Assembly: GCA_018817515.1 (NCBI GenBank)
Contig: JAHIUD010000074.1
Coordinates: 1-64,000 of the forward strand
Direction of reading: 5' to 3'
DNA from: Pseudomonadota bacterium
GTDB taxonomy: Bacteria; Desulfobacterota; Desulfovibrionia; Desulfovibrionales; Desulfovibrionaceae
DNA length: 64,000 nt
Part shown: one piece after another, positions 24,419 to 33,166 of the stretch
How the letters are laid out: each line of letters opens with the position of its first letter
Position numbering within the stretch: position 1 is the stretch's first letter
Notes under the pieces: model-generated
Told to the model about the DNA's origin: nothing
The model's database searches: none
Seen by the model: the letters and a program-made list of their open reading frames with translations, nothing else
Made by a program: the position numbers and the translations under genes

Positions 24419-25321
24419 CTAGTTCAGGATGTAGCGCATGGGGTTCACCGGGATGCCGCTGATGCGCACTTCGTAATGCAGGTGCGGTCCGGTGCTGCGC
24501 CCTGTGTCGCCGATGTAGGCCACCAGCTCGCCGCGCTGCACGACCTGGCCGACCTTCACCCCCACGCGCGAAAGATGCGCATAGCTGGTGACCAGGCCCG
24601 AGCCGTGGGTCAGGTTCACGATAAGGCCGTAGGCGGGGTCGCGTTCGATGAAGGCCACCACGCCGCGCGAGGGGGCATAGATGGGCGTGCCGTTTGGCCC
24701 GGAGATGTCCAGGCCCTTGTGGAATTCACGCTTGCCGGTGAAGGGGGAGACGCGCCAGCCGAAGCCGGAGGTTACCCAGCCGCTGACGGGCCAGACCGAC
24801 GGGGTGGCCTCAAGCACGTCCCTGTTGGCGCGCAGGCGCTGGATGATCTCCTGCTGGCGGACTTCTTCCATGCGCGCCTCGACGGAGAGCTGGCGCAGAA
24901 ATTCGTTCATCTTGCGGGCCAGAAGCTCCTGGCGGTAGAGCGGCAGGTAGCCCTTGGCGACATCCTGGCCCGGGCCGCCCCTGGGCGCCACGCTCATGAT
25001 GTTCTCCTGCTCAAGGTTGATCATGACCCGAAGCTTGGAGTCGAAATCGCGGATGCGGGTGACGTCTTTCTGGAGGGTGAAGAGCTTTTGGCTTAAATTC
25101 AGGAGTTGAGACTTTTGTTCGTGGGCGGATTTTTCGGTGAGGCTGAGGCTTTTTTCAAGGCTGCCGCTGATGGCGAAGTTTCTGAGAAGTATGACGTTTC
25201 CGGCGACGAGCAGGGTCAGCACGAGGCCCATGGCCATGAGCATCCAGCCCTTGAGCTGAAGCTTTCGTGCGTTCCCGCGTTTCTCACGGAAGATGACAAT
25301 GTGGAAGCGTCCGAAAAACAT
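24419..25321 (-). CDS. Membrane-anchored M23 peptidoglycan endopeptidase
   Basis: A 300-residue protein with an N-terminal membrane helix (~25-48), a periplasmic coiled coil (~50-100) and a LytM/M23 domain at ~180-295. The zinc motifs are FHKGLD (HxxxD) and HLHYEV (HxH), both intact, so it is likely an active enzyme cleaving peptide cross-links. ATG 25321 is preferred to a TTG one codon upstream. It precedes the flagellar genes on the same strand and could open the wall for flagellar assembly, but it may equally serve general wall remodelling. Confidence 0.85.
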   Translation of the reverse strand: MFFGRFHIVIFREKRGNARKLQLKGWMLMAMGLVLTLLVAGNVILLRNFAISGSLEKSLSLTEKSAHEQKSQLLNLSQKLFTLQKDVTRIRDFDSKLRVMINLEQENIMSVAPRGGPGQDVAKGYLPLYRQELLARKMNEFLRQLSVEARMEEVRQQEIIQRLRANRDVLEATPSVWPVSGWVTSGFGWRVSPFTGKREFHKGLDISGPNGTPIYAPSRGVVAFIERDPAYGLIVNLTHGSGLVTSYAHLSRVGVKVGQVVQRGELVAYIGDTGRSTGPHLHYEVRISGIPVNPMRYILN

Positions 25322-25391
25322 CAATTATTCCAGATAAGTAGTTTTGACGCTTGTTAATTTGCGTCCAGGTTGATCTCCCTTTAGCCCATCA

Positions 25392-26150
25392 TCAAAGGTC
25401 GGTCAAGTCAGGGGCATTGCGCTCCAGTTGGAAGCGCCTCAGCGCGTTGAGGATATTTTGACCGAGGCGTTTGTCCTTGCCTGTTTCGAGTTTGAGCCAG
25501 TCGTGGATCTCGGTGCGGCGCGTGTTTCCGCTGGAAGGGCAGTTGTTTTTCCAGATGGGCAGGTTCCATTGGCGCGCGGCGGTCTTCATGAGCGACTTCT
25601 CAAGAAACAGGGCCGGGCGGATGACCTTGAGGCTGCCGCCGAAAAAGTCCTCGCTGGCCGAGAGGCCGTCCACGCGACCGTTTTGCACGACGTTCATGAA
25701 GAAGGTCACCACCAGGTCGTCGGCGTTGTGGCCGAAGGCCAAGTGTGTAAGATTGTAGGCATGGCAGAGATCGAAGAGCCGCTTGCGGCGCAGCATGCTG
25801 CAATAGAAGCAGGGCGAGTTCTTGCGGTTCTCGCTGGTGTGCGCCCTGGGGCCGTAGTCGGAGAGCTCGATGTGCGCCGAAAGCCCCTCGGCCTGGACCC
25901 AGTCCACCAGCGGAAGGTGGCTGTCCGGCTCGAATCCGGGGTTGATGTGCAGCACCATGAGCTCCATGGAGAAGGGCACTATGGCCTTGCGGATGGTCAG
26001 GGTCTTGATGAGCGCGAAGCTGTCCACGCCGCCGGAAACCGCCACCCCGATGCGGGCGCCGGGGCCGGCCATGGCGGTCTGCTGCATGAGCTTGCCCACG
26101 CTGCCCACGCATTTCTTCTGTGCAAAGGTAAGCTTGCCGAATCCTGCCAC
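25392..26150 (-). CDS. ttcA: tRNA 2-thiocytidine biosynthesis TtcA-family protein
   Basis: A 252-residue PP-loop ATPase: SGGVDS at 39-44 binds ATP, and C114/C117 (PCFYC) with C204 (NNCPSSGNTRR) match the three cysteines that hold the Fe-S cluster in TtcA. The family thiolates cytidine 32 of some tRNAs. The start was set at GTG 26150 because GGAGG lies 7 nt upstream; a TTG six codons earlier would place that ribosome site inside the gene. It stands alone. Confidence 0.85.
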   Translation of the reverse strand: MAGFGKLTFAQKKCVGSVGKLMQQTAMAGPGARIGVAVSGGVDSFALIKTLTIRKAIVPFSMELMVLHINPGFEPDSHLPLVDWVQAEGLSAHIELSDYGPRAHTSENRKNSPCFYCSMLRRKRLFDLCHAYNLTHLAFGHNADDLVVTFFMNVVQNGRVDGLSASEDFFGGSLKVIRPALFLEKSLMKTAARQWNLPIWKNNCPSSGNTRRTEIHDWLKLETGKDKRLGQNILNALRRFQLERNAPDLTDL

Positions 26151-26207
26151 CCTGGTAACCTCCTGCAACGCCCGCAGGCGCCACGCACTGCCCTAGTTCA
26201 TTTGCGC

Positions 26208-26234
26208 TTGACGTGCAAGTTCGGCTCGTATAGT
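26208..26234 (+). promoter_or_regulatory. Possible promoter upstream of the DUF4340 gene
   Basis: TTGACG (26208-26213) and TATAGT (26229-26234) are good boxes with a short 15-nt spacer. They lie ~130 nt upstream of the DUF4340 start, in the 212-nt divergent gap with ttcA. Confidence 0.35.
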
Positions 26235-26362
26235 AAATTTGGTTCTGGTTTGATGTGCAGCCGTGGGGATTCCCTTCCTGTTCATTTCCCCGAGCTTCAG
26301 GCCGCTCAGTGGCAGAATGTTTCACCAGGGCACTGCCCGATGCCTAACCTGGAAGGCCACCG

Positions 26363-27727
26363 TTGACGATGCATCTTCCCCGCTCCGGGGTATTACTCCT
26401 GCTTGTGCTGCTTCTGGCGCTGGCAGCCGGATTGTTCCTGACGACTCAGGAGCACCGGCTGGGTAGCGACGTTTGGCCGAGCTATGGCCTGGAGTCGGTG
26501 CAGTCCATAGAGGTCGCCACGCGCGCTGAGCGCTACTCCCTGGCCAAGGACTCCACCGGCTGGGTCGTGCGCAGCGCAGGGGCCGAGGCGGACTCCCTGC
26601 CCACCCCGGCGGACAAGGTCCGGATCGAGGCCCTGCTCAGCGCCATCTCCCACAACCGGCCCACCCAGAGCCTGGGCCAGGTTCCCGAATCCGAGCTGGC
26701 CGGGTACGGTTTTTCCGAGCCCACGGTGCGCATCCTGCTCAAGCCTTCCACCCTCGGTTTGGGCGAGGTGTTGCTGACCTTCGGCCACGAGGCGCCCACC
26801 GGCGCCGCTCTTTACGCCCAGAGCTCGCATTCGCCGGGCGTGGTGTTCCTGCTCGACGCAAGCATCCTCCACCAGATCGACAAGCCTGCGGAGCATTATT
26901 TCGATTACCGCATGCTCGACCTGCACACGGACGAGGCCCAGCGTCTCACCGTCACCGGCGCCTCGGGCATCCAGTGGGAGCTTGAGCGCAAGGACGACTC
27001 CTTCTTCTTCCTGCGCCCGGAGTCGCTCAAGGGCTCCACAGTGTCGTCCTCGGAGGTCCGCTTGTTCCTGCACAATCTGTCCGCCATCAACGCCGACAGC
27101 ATCCTGGTCAAGAACGATCATCAGCCACCGGGTCGTCCCTCCTTCACCCTGGACATTCTCATGGCCAAGGCCACCGAGCCCCTGCGTCTGGAAATCTTCC
27201 CCCAGGGCGAAACCGAGCAGGCCTTTGGCCGTTCGACCAGACATCCCGGCGGTTTCCTGCTGGATCGTGAAAAGTCCAAGACCCTGTTCCGACTGGCCTT
27301 TGACATGCAGTGGCGCGGCGTCATCACCTACGACTCGGCCCGCGTGCAGAGCGCCAGGATCTTCTCGGTCATGGGCAACCAGACCCTTGTGGCCGAGAAT
27401 ACCCCCAACGGCTGGGAAGACCGCGATCGCGGCCGCAAGCTCGCCGGGCTTGACTTGTCGCTGTGGCGACTTAAAGAATTACGGTTCGAAGCGGAACCGG
27501 TTGCCAAGCTCGGCTATCCTGCCGTTCAGCGCCTGGCCCTGGAGCTGTTTACGAAGGATGCCAAGATGTTGACCTCCTTCATTTTCTATACCGACCCCAG
27601 GCTGCCGCCTGAACAGTGTTGGCTCAAGGTGGGGACCGAGGAGATGTATTATCCCGTCGGCACCCAGATCATCGAGGAATTGCAAGGCTACCTGCCTTCA
27701 CGCACGGTCCGGCCCCCCGGGGACTGA
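26363..27727 (+). CDS. DUF4340-domain envelope protein
   Basis: A 454-residue protein with an N-terminal signal-anchor (LLLLVLLLALAAGLFLTT) and two repeats of the DUF4340 fold (for example LAKDSTGWVVRSAG, VRIEALLSAISH, GFSEPTVRILL and later KTLFRLAFDMQWRGVITYD). DUF4340 proteins often accompany a gliding/ABC-type transporter (GldG-like), but no transporter gene is adjacent here. TTG 26363 is taken as start because GGAAGG is 6 nt upstream; ATG 26369 is an alternative. It probably acts at the periplasmic face of the membrane; its role is unknown. Confidence 0.7.
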   Translation: MTMHLPRSGVLLLLVLLLALAAGLFLTTQEHRLGSDVWPSYGLESVQSIEVATRAERYSLAKDSTGWVVRSAGAEADSLPTPADKVRIEALLSAISHNRPTQSLGQVPESELAGYGFSEPTVRILLKPSTLGLGEVLLTFGHEAPTGAALYAQSSHSPGVVFLLDASILHQIDKPAEHYFDYRMLDLHTDEAQRLTVTGASGIQWELERKDDSFFFLRPESLKGSTVSSSEVRLFLHNLSAINADSILVKNDHQPPGRPSFTLDILMAKATEPLRLEIFPQGETEQAFGRSTRHPGGFLLDREKSKTLFRLAFDMQWRGVITYDSARVQSARIFSVMGNQTLVAENTPNGWEDRDRGRKLAGLDLSLWRLKELRFEAEPVAKLGYPAVQRLALELFTKDAKMLTSFIFYTDPRLPPEQCWLKVGTEEMYYPVGTQIIEELQGYLPSRTVRPPGD

Positions 27728-27780
27728 CCAGGAACTGGTGCGTATTGTGTCCATAATCATTTGTTTCAAGGAGTTCCTGT

Positions 27781-28002
27781 ATGGCGAGAATCACCGTTGA
27801 AGATTGTCTGGCCAAAGTCGGCAACCGCTTCCTCATCGTCCAGATGGCCATCAAGCGCGTGAAGCAGTATCGCGAGGGCTATCCGCCGCTGATCGAGTCG
27901 AACAACAAGGAAGCCGTCACCGCCCTGCGCGAGATCGCCCAGGGAAAGGTTCTGCCCGCCGACTCCATCCCCGAGGCCGGCATCCACGCTGCCGCAGACT
28001 AA
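27781..28002 (+). CDS. rpoZ: RNA polymerase omega subunit
   Basis: A 73-residue omega subunit ([43 protein letters not shown]), which helps assemble the beta' subunit. A good ribosome site (CAAGGAG) lies upstream. It is followed by dnaJ after 14 nt and moaC, apparently one transcription unit ending in the strong terminator at 29640. Confidence 0.93.
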   Translation: MARITVEDCLAKVGNRFLIVQMAIKRVKQYREGYPPLIESNNKEAVTALREIAQGKVLPADSIPEAGIHAAAD

Positions 28003-28016
28003 AAGTTTAACAGCGT

Positions 28017-29132
28017 ATGTCCAAACGTGATTTTTACGAGATCCTCGGGGTGCAGAGAAACGCCTCCGAAGATGAGCTGAAACGCGCCTACCGCAAGCTG
28101 GCCCTGGAGCACCACCCTGACCGCAATCAGGGCGATGCCGAGTCCGAGTCCAAGTTCAAGGAGGCTGCCGAGGCCTACGACGTCCTGCGCGATCCCGAGA
28201 AGCGCCGCCGCTACGACACCTTCGGTCATGAGGGCATGAACGGCGGTGGCGGGGGATTCAGCTCGTCCGAGGACATCTTCGGGGCCTTCAGCGACATCTT
28301 CGGCGAGGTCTTCGGCTTTTCCGGCGGCGCACGCGCCGGGGGCCGACGCGCCCAGGCCGGCATGGACCTGCGCTACAACCTGAACATCACCTTCCGGCAA
28401 GCCGCCAAGGGCGATGAGGTTGTGCTCAAGATTCCGGTCAGCGTGCCCTGCGAGTCCTGCAAGGGCACCGGCGCCGAGCCCGGCACCGACATGAAGACCT
28501 GCGGCCAGTGCCGTGGCAGCGGCCACGTCCAGCAGGCCCAGGGCTTCTTCCGCATCTCCGTGACCTGCCCCAACTGCCACGGGCGCGGCCAGATCATCAG
28601 CCAGTTCTGCGCCACCTGCCGTGGCGGCGGCCAGACCAGCCAGGTGCGCGAGCTCAAGGTGCGCATCCCGGCCGGCGTGGACGACGGCTCGCGGCTGCGC
28701 CTGCGCGGCGAGGGCGAGCCCGGCGTCAACGGCGGTCCCGCGGGCGACCTTTTCGTGGTCATGAGCGTGGAGCCGGACAAGACCTTTGAACGCCAGGGGC
28801 AGAACCTGGTGCTGCACCGCACCATCAACTTCGTTCAGGCCGCCCTCGGCGACAAGATCGAGATTCCGACCCTGGACGAGCCCATCACCGTGGACATCCC
28901 CAAGGGCACCCAGGGCGGCGAGGTCTTCCAACTGCGCGGACTCGGCCTGCCGCACCCCGGCAGCAGCCGCAAGGGCGACCTGCTCCTTGAGATCAAGGTG
29001 GACACTCCCACCTCCCTCTCCGCCCGCCAGGAGGAGCTCCTGCGCGAGTTCGCCAAGCTGGAGGAGGAAAAGCCCCTGAAGAAGGCCAAGAACTTCTTCA
29101 AGAAGGCCAAAGACAAAGTAATGGGCGACTAG
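28017..29132 (+). CDS. dnaJ: Chaperone DnaJ
   Basis: A 371-residue type I DnaJ. The J domain (1-70) has HPD in EHHPDRNQ; a Gly/Phe-rich linker follows (~75-110); four CxxCxGxG zinc repeats (CESCKGTG, CGQCRGSG, CPNCHGRG, CATCRGGG) lie around 144-205; the C-terminal substrate domain is complete. It stimulates DnaK ATPase and hands over unfolded clients. dnaK and grpE are not here; no CIRCE element was seen. A C-terminal Lys-rich tail (KKAKNFFKKAKDKV) extends the protein slightly. Confidence 0.95.
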   Translation: MSKRDFYEILGVQRNASEDELKRAYRKLALEHHPDRNQGDAESESKFKEAAEAYDVLRDPEKRRRYDTFGHEGMNGGGGGFSSSEDIFGAFSDIFGEVFGFSGGARAGGRRAQAGMDLRYNLNITFRQAAKGDEVVLKIPVSVPCESCKGTGAEPGTDMKTCGQCRGSGHVQQAQGFFRISVTCPNCHGRGQIISQFCATCRGGGQTSQVRELKVRIPAGVDDGSRLRLRGEGEPGVNGGPAGDLFVVMSVEPDKTFERQGQNLVLHRTINFVQAALGDKIEIPTLDEPITVDIPKGTQGGEVFQLRGLGLPHPGSSRKGDLLLEIKVDTPTSLSARQEELLREFAKLEEEKPLKKAKNFFKKAKDKVMGD

Positions 29133-29141
29133 GAGGCTGAC

Positions 29142-29621
29142 GTGACTGGTGAGTTCTCGCATCTGGACGCCGATGGCCGTGCCCGCATGGTCGACGTGAC
29201 CACCAAGAGCGTGAGCCTGCGCATCGCGCGGGTGCGCGTCGAGGTCCTTTTGAACCCGGAGACCATGCGTCTGCTGGTGCAAAAGGCCCTGCCCAAGGGC
29301 GAGGTGCTCGGCACCGCGCGGGTTGCGGGCATACTGGCCGCCAAGCGCACGGCCGAGCTGATCCCGCTCTGCCACCCGCTGCCGCTGGACTTCGCGGACA
29401 TCACCTTCGAGATCGACGAGGCGGGCGGCCGCGTGCTCATCGAGGCCGAATCGCGCACCAGCGCCAAGACCGGCGTGGAGATGGAGGCCCTTGTGGCCGC
29501 GCAGATCGCCGCCGCCACCATTTATGACATGTGCAAGGCCGTGCAGAAGGACATCCGCATCACCGACTGCCGCCTGGTCCACAAAAGCGGCGGCAAGAGC
29601 GGTACCTTCCAGGCCGACTGA
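29142..29621 (+). CDS. moaC: Cyclic pyranopterin monophosphate synthase MoaC
   Basis: A 159-residue Moa[36 protein letters not shown] and [22 protein letters not shown] are diagnostic, and the C-terminal KSGGKSG contributes catalytic lysine. It acts with MoaA in the first step of molybdopterin synthesis, needed for formate dehydrogenases common in these bacteria. The start is GTG 29142, with AGGAGG upstream. It is 9 nt from the dnaJ stop. Confidence 0.93.
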   Translation: MTGEFSHLDADGRARMVDVTTKSVSLRIARVRVEVLLNPETMRLLVQKALPKGEVLGTARVAGILAAKRTAELIPLCHPLPLDFADITFEIDEAGGRVLIEAESRTSAKTGVEMEALVAAQIAAATIYDMCKAVQKDIRITDCRLVHKSGGKSGTFQAD

Positions 29622-29639
29622 CAGCCGCTCCGAACAGAC

Positions 29640-29694
29640 AAGAAAACGCCCGTTCCGGCCTCACCCACGCGGTGGCCGGAACGGGCGTTTTCTT
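29640..29694. terminator. Strong bidirectional terminator between moaC and bioA
   Basis: Two 21-nt arms (29640-29660 and 29674-29694) are perfectly complementary, starting AAGAAAACGCCC and ending GGGCGTTTTCTT. T-runs fall on both strands, so it stops both converging operons. Confidence 0.9.
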
Positions 29695-29708
29695 GTGCCG
29701 TGCTTCTC

Positions 29709-31085
29709 TCAGCTTTTGACGTAGAGCGGGGCGGTTTCGCGCAGCACGTCCAGGATGACTGCGTGGGCGCGGGCCAGCTCCTCGGGCGCGATGCAGGCCG
29801 GTGGCATGACGTAGATCACGTTGCCCAGCGGGCGCACCAGAAGTCCGAGTTCCAGGAAGCGGGCCTTGAGCTTGGGGCCCAGGGACGAGTAGTAGTCGAC
29901 CTCGCCGCCAATCCCGTCACCAACTTCGGGGCCGAGGTTCACGGCGGCGATGGAGCCCAGGGCGCGGGGCCGATGGACGCCGGGCAGGGTGGCGGCCTCG
30001 GCGAGCCAGCGCAGGTTGGCCGCGCGGATGGCGGCGATGCGTTCAAGCGTCTGCTCGGACTCAAACAGCGCCAGGGAGGCCAGGGCCGCAGCGCAGCCCA
30101 GGGGATTGGCCGTGTAGGAGTGGCCGTGGGCAAAGGCCGTGCTGAAGTCCTGGCCCAGGAAGGTCTCGTAGATGGCCTTGGAGGCGACGGTGACGGCCAT
30201 GGGCAGGAAGCCCCCGGTGAGGCCCTTGGACAGGCACACCAGGTCCGGCACCACGCCTGCCTGCTCCATGGCGAAGAGCGTGCCCGTGCGGCCAAAGCCT
30301 GTCATGACCTCGTCCAGAATGACCGGAATGCCTTGGGCGGCCACGCGGTCGCACACGGCGCGCAGGAATTGCGGCCTGCACATGCGCATGCCCGAGGCGC
30401 CCTGCACCAGGGGCTCGGCGATGAACCCGGCGATGCGCCTGCCGTCGCGCTCCAGGATGGCGTCCAATTCGGCCAGGGCTGCGGCTTCGCGCGCGTCCAC
30501 ATTCTCGTCATCAAGCCAGGTCTCGGCAAAGGGCGTAAAGCGCACCTTGAGCAGAACGTCCTCGAAGGGTCCGTAGAACCCGGAGCTGCGGCCCACGGAC
30601 ATGGCCCCGAAGGTGTCGCCGTGATACGCGCCCTCAAAGGCCAGAAACAGGGTGCGGCGGCGCTCGCCCTGGTTGCGCCAGGACTGGAAGGCCATCTTCA
30701 GTGCGGCTTCAACGGCGGTGCTGCCGTTGTCGGTGTAGAACACGCGGTCCAGCCCTCGGTCATCAATGCGCGGCAGGGCGTGTACCAGGGCTTCGGCCAG
30801 GCGGGCTGCGGGCGCGTGGGTGAAGCCGGCAAAGATCACATGCTCCAGGGTGCGCGCCTGCTCGGCCAAGGCCTCGGCGATGGCCGGGTGGCTGTGGCCG
30901 TGCACGTTGACCCACCAGCTGGCGGCGAGATCGAGGATCTCCCGGCCGTCCTCAAGAAACAGCGAAGCTCCGCTGGCCCTGGCCACGGGCAGGGGTGCGG
31001 GCGCGGTCTGCTCCTGGACAAAGGGGTGCCAGACGTGGCGCTGGTCAAGCTCGACAGTGCCGCTTGTGTTCCTCGCGTCGTTCAT
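29709..31085 (-). CDS. bioA: Adenosylmethionine-8-amino-7-oxononanoate aminotransferase BioA
   Basis: A 458-residue PLP aminotransferase of class III. HVWHPFVQ at the N-terminus, DNGSTAVEAALKMAF, GAYHGDT, ILDEVMTGFGRTG and LSKGLTGGFLPMA (PLP lysine) are all BioA hallmarks. It converts KAPA to DAPA with SAM as amino donor. Its ATG overlaps the bioD stop by 4 bp. It is the last gene of the bio operon. Confidence 0.95.
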   Translation of the reverse strand: MNDARNTSGTVELDQRHVWHPFVQEQTAPAPLPVARASGASLFLEDGREILDLAASWWVNVHGHSHPAIAEALAEQARTLEHVIFAGFTHAPAARLAEALVHALPRIDDRGLDRVFYTDNGSTAVEAALKMAFQSWRNQGERRRTLFLAFEGAYHGDTFGAMSVGRSSGFYGPFEDVLLKVRFTPFAETWLDDENVDAREAAALAELDAILERDGRRIAGFIAEPLVQGASGMRMCRPQFLRAVCDRVAAQGIPVILDEVMTGFGRTGTLFAMEQAGVVPDLVCLSKGLTGGFLPMAVTVASKAIYETFLGQDFSTAFAHGHSYTANPLGCAAALASLALFESEQTLERIAAIRAANLRWLAEAATLPGVHRPRALGSIAAVNLGPEVGDGIGGEVDYYSSLGPKLKARFLELGLLVRPLGNVIYVMPPACIAPEELARAHAVILDVLRETAPLYVKS

Positions 31086-31702
31086 GGCTTCCACCTCACC
31101 CAATCCATGGCTTCCGGGGCCGGTGCCACACGTTGCAGCGCTCCGCGCGTGAGCGGCGTGAGCGGCGGGATGTGCGCCAGCACCTGGACATGGCCAAAAT
31201 GTTCGATGGCTTTGCGGTTTGATTGATCCGTTTCGCCGCAGAGGATGACGCCGAACACGGGCAGGTTGCGCGCGCGCAGGGCCGCCAGGGTCAGGCAGGT
31301 ATGGTTGATGGTACCCAGGCACGTGCGGGCCGCCACCAGCACAGGAGCGCCCAGGCGCGCCATGAGGTCGAGCATGGTCTCGTCCTCGTTGAGCGGCACC
31401 AGCACCCCGCCTGCGCCCTCGATGATCAGGGGGCGCTCAGTCCGGGGCAGGCTGAAGTCATCCAGGCTGATGCGCAGGCCCTCGGCAGCCGCAGCATCCA
31501 GGGGCGAGCGCGCCAGGCGCAGCAGATGGCGCTCCGGATGCACGCGCGCGCCGGACAAACGGGCAACGTCGGCGGAGTCGCTGTCAGGCGGATGCCCGGA
31601 CTGCACAGGCTTCCAGTAGTCCGCGCCGGAATGCAGGCAGAGCCACGCGCTGACTACGGTCTTGCCCACGCCGGTGTCTGTGCCGGTGACGAAGAGCTTC
31701 AC
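31082..31702 (-). CDS. bioD: Dethiobiotin synthetase BioD
   Basis: A 206-residue P-loop enzyme, GTDTGVGKT at 7-15, with KPVQSG and EGAGGVLVPL following as expected. It closes the ureido ring of dethiobiotin using CO2 and ATP. The start is GTG 31702, overlapping the bioC stop by 4 bp (GTGA), and its own stop overlaps the bioA start by 4 bp. Longer frames upstream are out of register with family homology. Confidence 0.93.
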   Translation of the reverse strand: MKLFVTGTDTGVGKTVVSAWLCLHSGADYWKPVQSGHPPDSDSADVARLSGARVHPERHLLRLARSPLDAAAAEGLRISLDDFSLPRTERPLIIEGAGGVLVPLNEDETMLDLMARLGAPVLVAARTCLGTINHTCLTLAALRARNLPVFGVILCGETDQSNRKAIEHFGHVQVLAHIPPLTPLTRGALQRVAPAPEAMDWVRWKP

Positions 31703-32517
31703 GGGATTTCCCTCATGACAAGGCAATAGAGTATGCGCGCGGTGGCGTCCAGGCCGTTGGCGAATCGTCGCAGCACGGGCCGGATGGGGGCCGGGGCATA
31801 GCCTGCGCGGGGCTGGTCTGCGCCGATGAGCCGGAAGCTGTCGGCAAAGGCCGTGGCGCTGGGGAAATGCTGCGGGCGTTCCTCGATGCGATGCGTCAGG
31901 CGTTGCGGCGCTAGGCCATCCAGGGCGGCGAGGATGGCCTGCTCGTGTGGGAGGGGCAGGAGCCCGGAGGTGCGGCCCAGGTCGGCGAAGGCCGCCTCCC
32001 ATTCGGGAAAGCTGCCTTGAAGCGGCACGGAGAAGGCCAGGAGCGGGGTCTGCCGCGCGAGCCGAACAAGCCCGGTCACCGGGTCGGCGAACCACTGGCA
32101 GGTCAGGTTGGAGACGATAGCTGCTGGCGGGACGGCAAAGGTTGCGGACTGACCGTCCAGCACGGCAAAGGACAGGCCCTGGCTTTCCCACATGTCGGGG
32201 GACAAACCCAGGCCAGCCGCCTGGGACAGAAGCCGCGACCGGCACTGCTCCAGCATCTCCGGCGACAGGTCCGTGGCCAGGTAGGGTTGTCCAGGCGTGT
32301 GCAGCAGCTCCGTCAACAGGCCGGTGCCGCAGCCTATCTCCACCACCTGGCCTTTATCCGGCAATTCTGCATGCTCGCGCAGAAAGGTTGCCAGGGTTTG
32401 GGCCGTGTGTTGCTGCAGGTGCGCGTGGCGCGTGTAGTCCCTGGCGCGGCGGCCAAAGTTTTGGGCCACGGCCTGCGTGCGCGACAGGGGCGCTGCGGTG
32501 TCTTCAGCCGAGGTCAT
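31699..32517 (-). CDS. bioC: Malonyl-ACP O-methyltransferase BioC
   Basis: A 272-residue SAM methyltransferase with VVEIGCGTGLLTELL (~58-72) and the BioC-type NLTCQWFADP segment. BioC methylates malonyl-ACP so that fatty-acid synthesis can extend it to pimeloyl-ACP methyl ester. Its partner esterase is the upstream BioH-like gene, which it overlaps by 14 bp. Placement inside a bio operon makes the assignment firm. Confidence 0.9.
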   Translation of the reverse strand: MTSAEDTAAPLSRTQAVAQNFGRRARDYTRHAHLQQHTAQTLATFLREHAELPDKGQVVEIGCGTGLLTELLHTPGQPYLATDLSPEMLEQCRSRLLSQAAGLGLSPDMWESQGLSFAVLDGQSATFAVPPAAIVSNLTCQWFADPVTGLVRLARQTPLLAFSVPLQGSFPEWEAAFADLGRTSGLLPLPHEQAILAALDGLAPQRLTHRIEERPQHFPSATAFADSFRLIGADQPRAGYAPAPIRPVLRRFANGLDATARILYCLVMREIP

Positions 32518-33166
32518 GCAGAAACTCCTGAATCAGCCGCTGGCAGTCCTGAGCGCGCGTCATGGGCAGGGCATGGCCGCCGGTGTCCAGTTCGATCAGT
32601 CGCGAGCCAGCCAGAGCTGCGGAAAACAGTGACTGGGCCTCGCGCGGGAGGTCCGGCGGCACGATGCGGTCGTCCTGTGCCTGGATGAAGAGCGTGGGCA
32701 TGGGGCGCGCGGGAGCGGGCTGGTCCAGGTCGCGCAGGTGCGACAAGTCGGCGCGCAGCAGCGCCAGGCCCTCGGCGCCGGGTGTGGGCAATGGCGATAC
32801 CCGGTGGTCGCAGCGCTTGTGGAAGCGCGCCAGCACCTCCTCCGGGGCCGAGTTCAGGCGGGCGAGCATGGCGTCGAGCATGGCCGGGGGCGTGCCTGTT
32901 GTTTTGCCAGGCTTTTGGCAGAAGCGCAGGAAGCCGCCGATGCCCACAAGTCCGCGCCAGGGAATGTCCATTTGCAGCAGTCTGGCAAAGCCCAGGGAGT
33001 GGCCCACGCCGAGCCAGCCGTCGGGATTATCAGGGATGGTGAGCTTGCTGGGGCTGAAATATCCGGCGTCAAGGATGACCACAGGAGCGTTGCCAAAAGC
33101 ATTGGCCAGGCCGTCCCAGGTCTCGGGGCCGTAGCCCCAGCCGTGCAGAAGCACCAGTCCGGTCAT
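32504..33166 (-). CDS. BioH-like pimeloyl-ACP methyl ester esterase (alpha/beta hydrolase)
   Basis: A 220-residue alpha/beta hydrolase. LLHGWGYGPETW forms the oxyanion region, S57 is the nucleophile (GHSLGFA), D165 or D166 (AQDDRIVP) the acid and H198 (TGGHALPM) the base. In this operon it should release pimeloyl-ACP from its methyl ester after BioC and the Fab enzymes have acted. It is shorter than E. coli BioH (256 aa), with a reduced cap, and could be one of the other esterases (BioG-type) that replace BioH. It overlaps bioF by 4 bp and bioC by 14 bp. Confidence 0.75.
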   Translation of the reverse strand: MTGLVLLHGWGYGPETWDGLANAFGNAPVVILDAGYFSPSKLTIPDNPDGWLGVGHSLGFARLLQMDIPWRGLVGIGGFLRFCQKPGKTTGTPPAMLDAMLARLNSAPEEVLARFHKRCDHRVSPLPTPGAEGLALLRADLSHLRDLDQPAPARPMPTLFIQAQDDRIVPPDLPREAQSLFSAALAGSRLIELDTGGHALPMTRAQDCQRLIQEFLHDLG

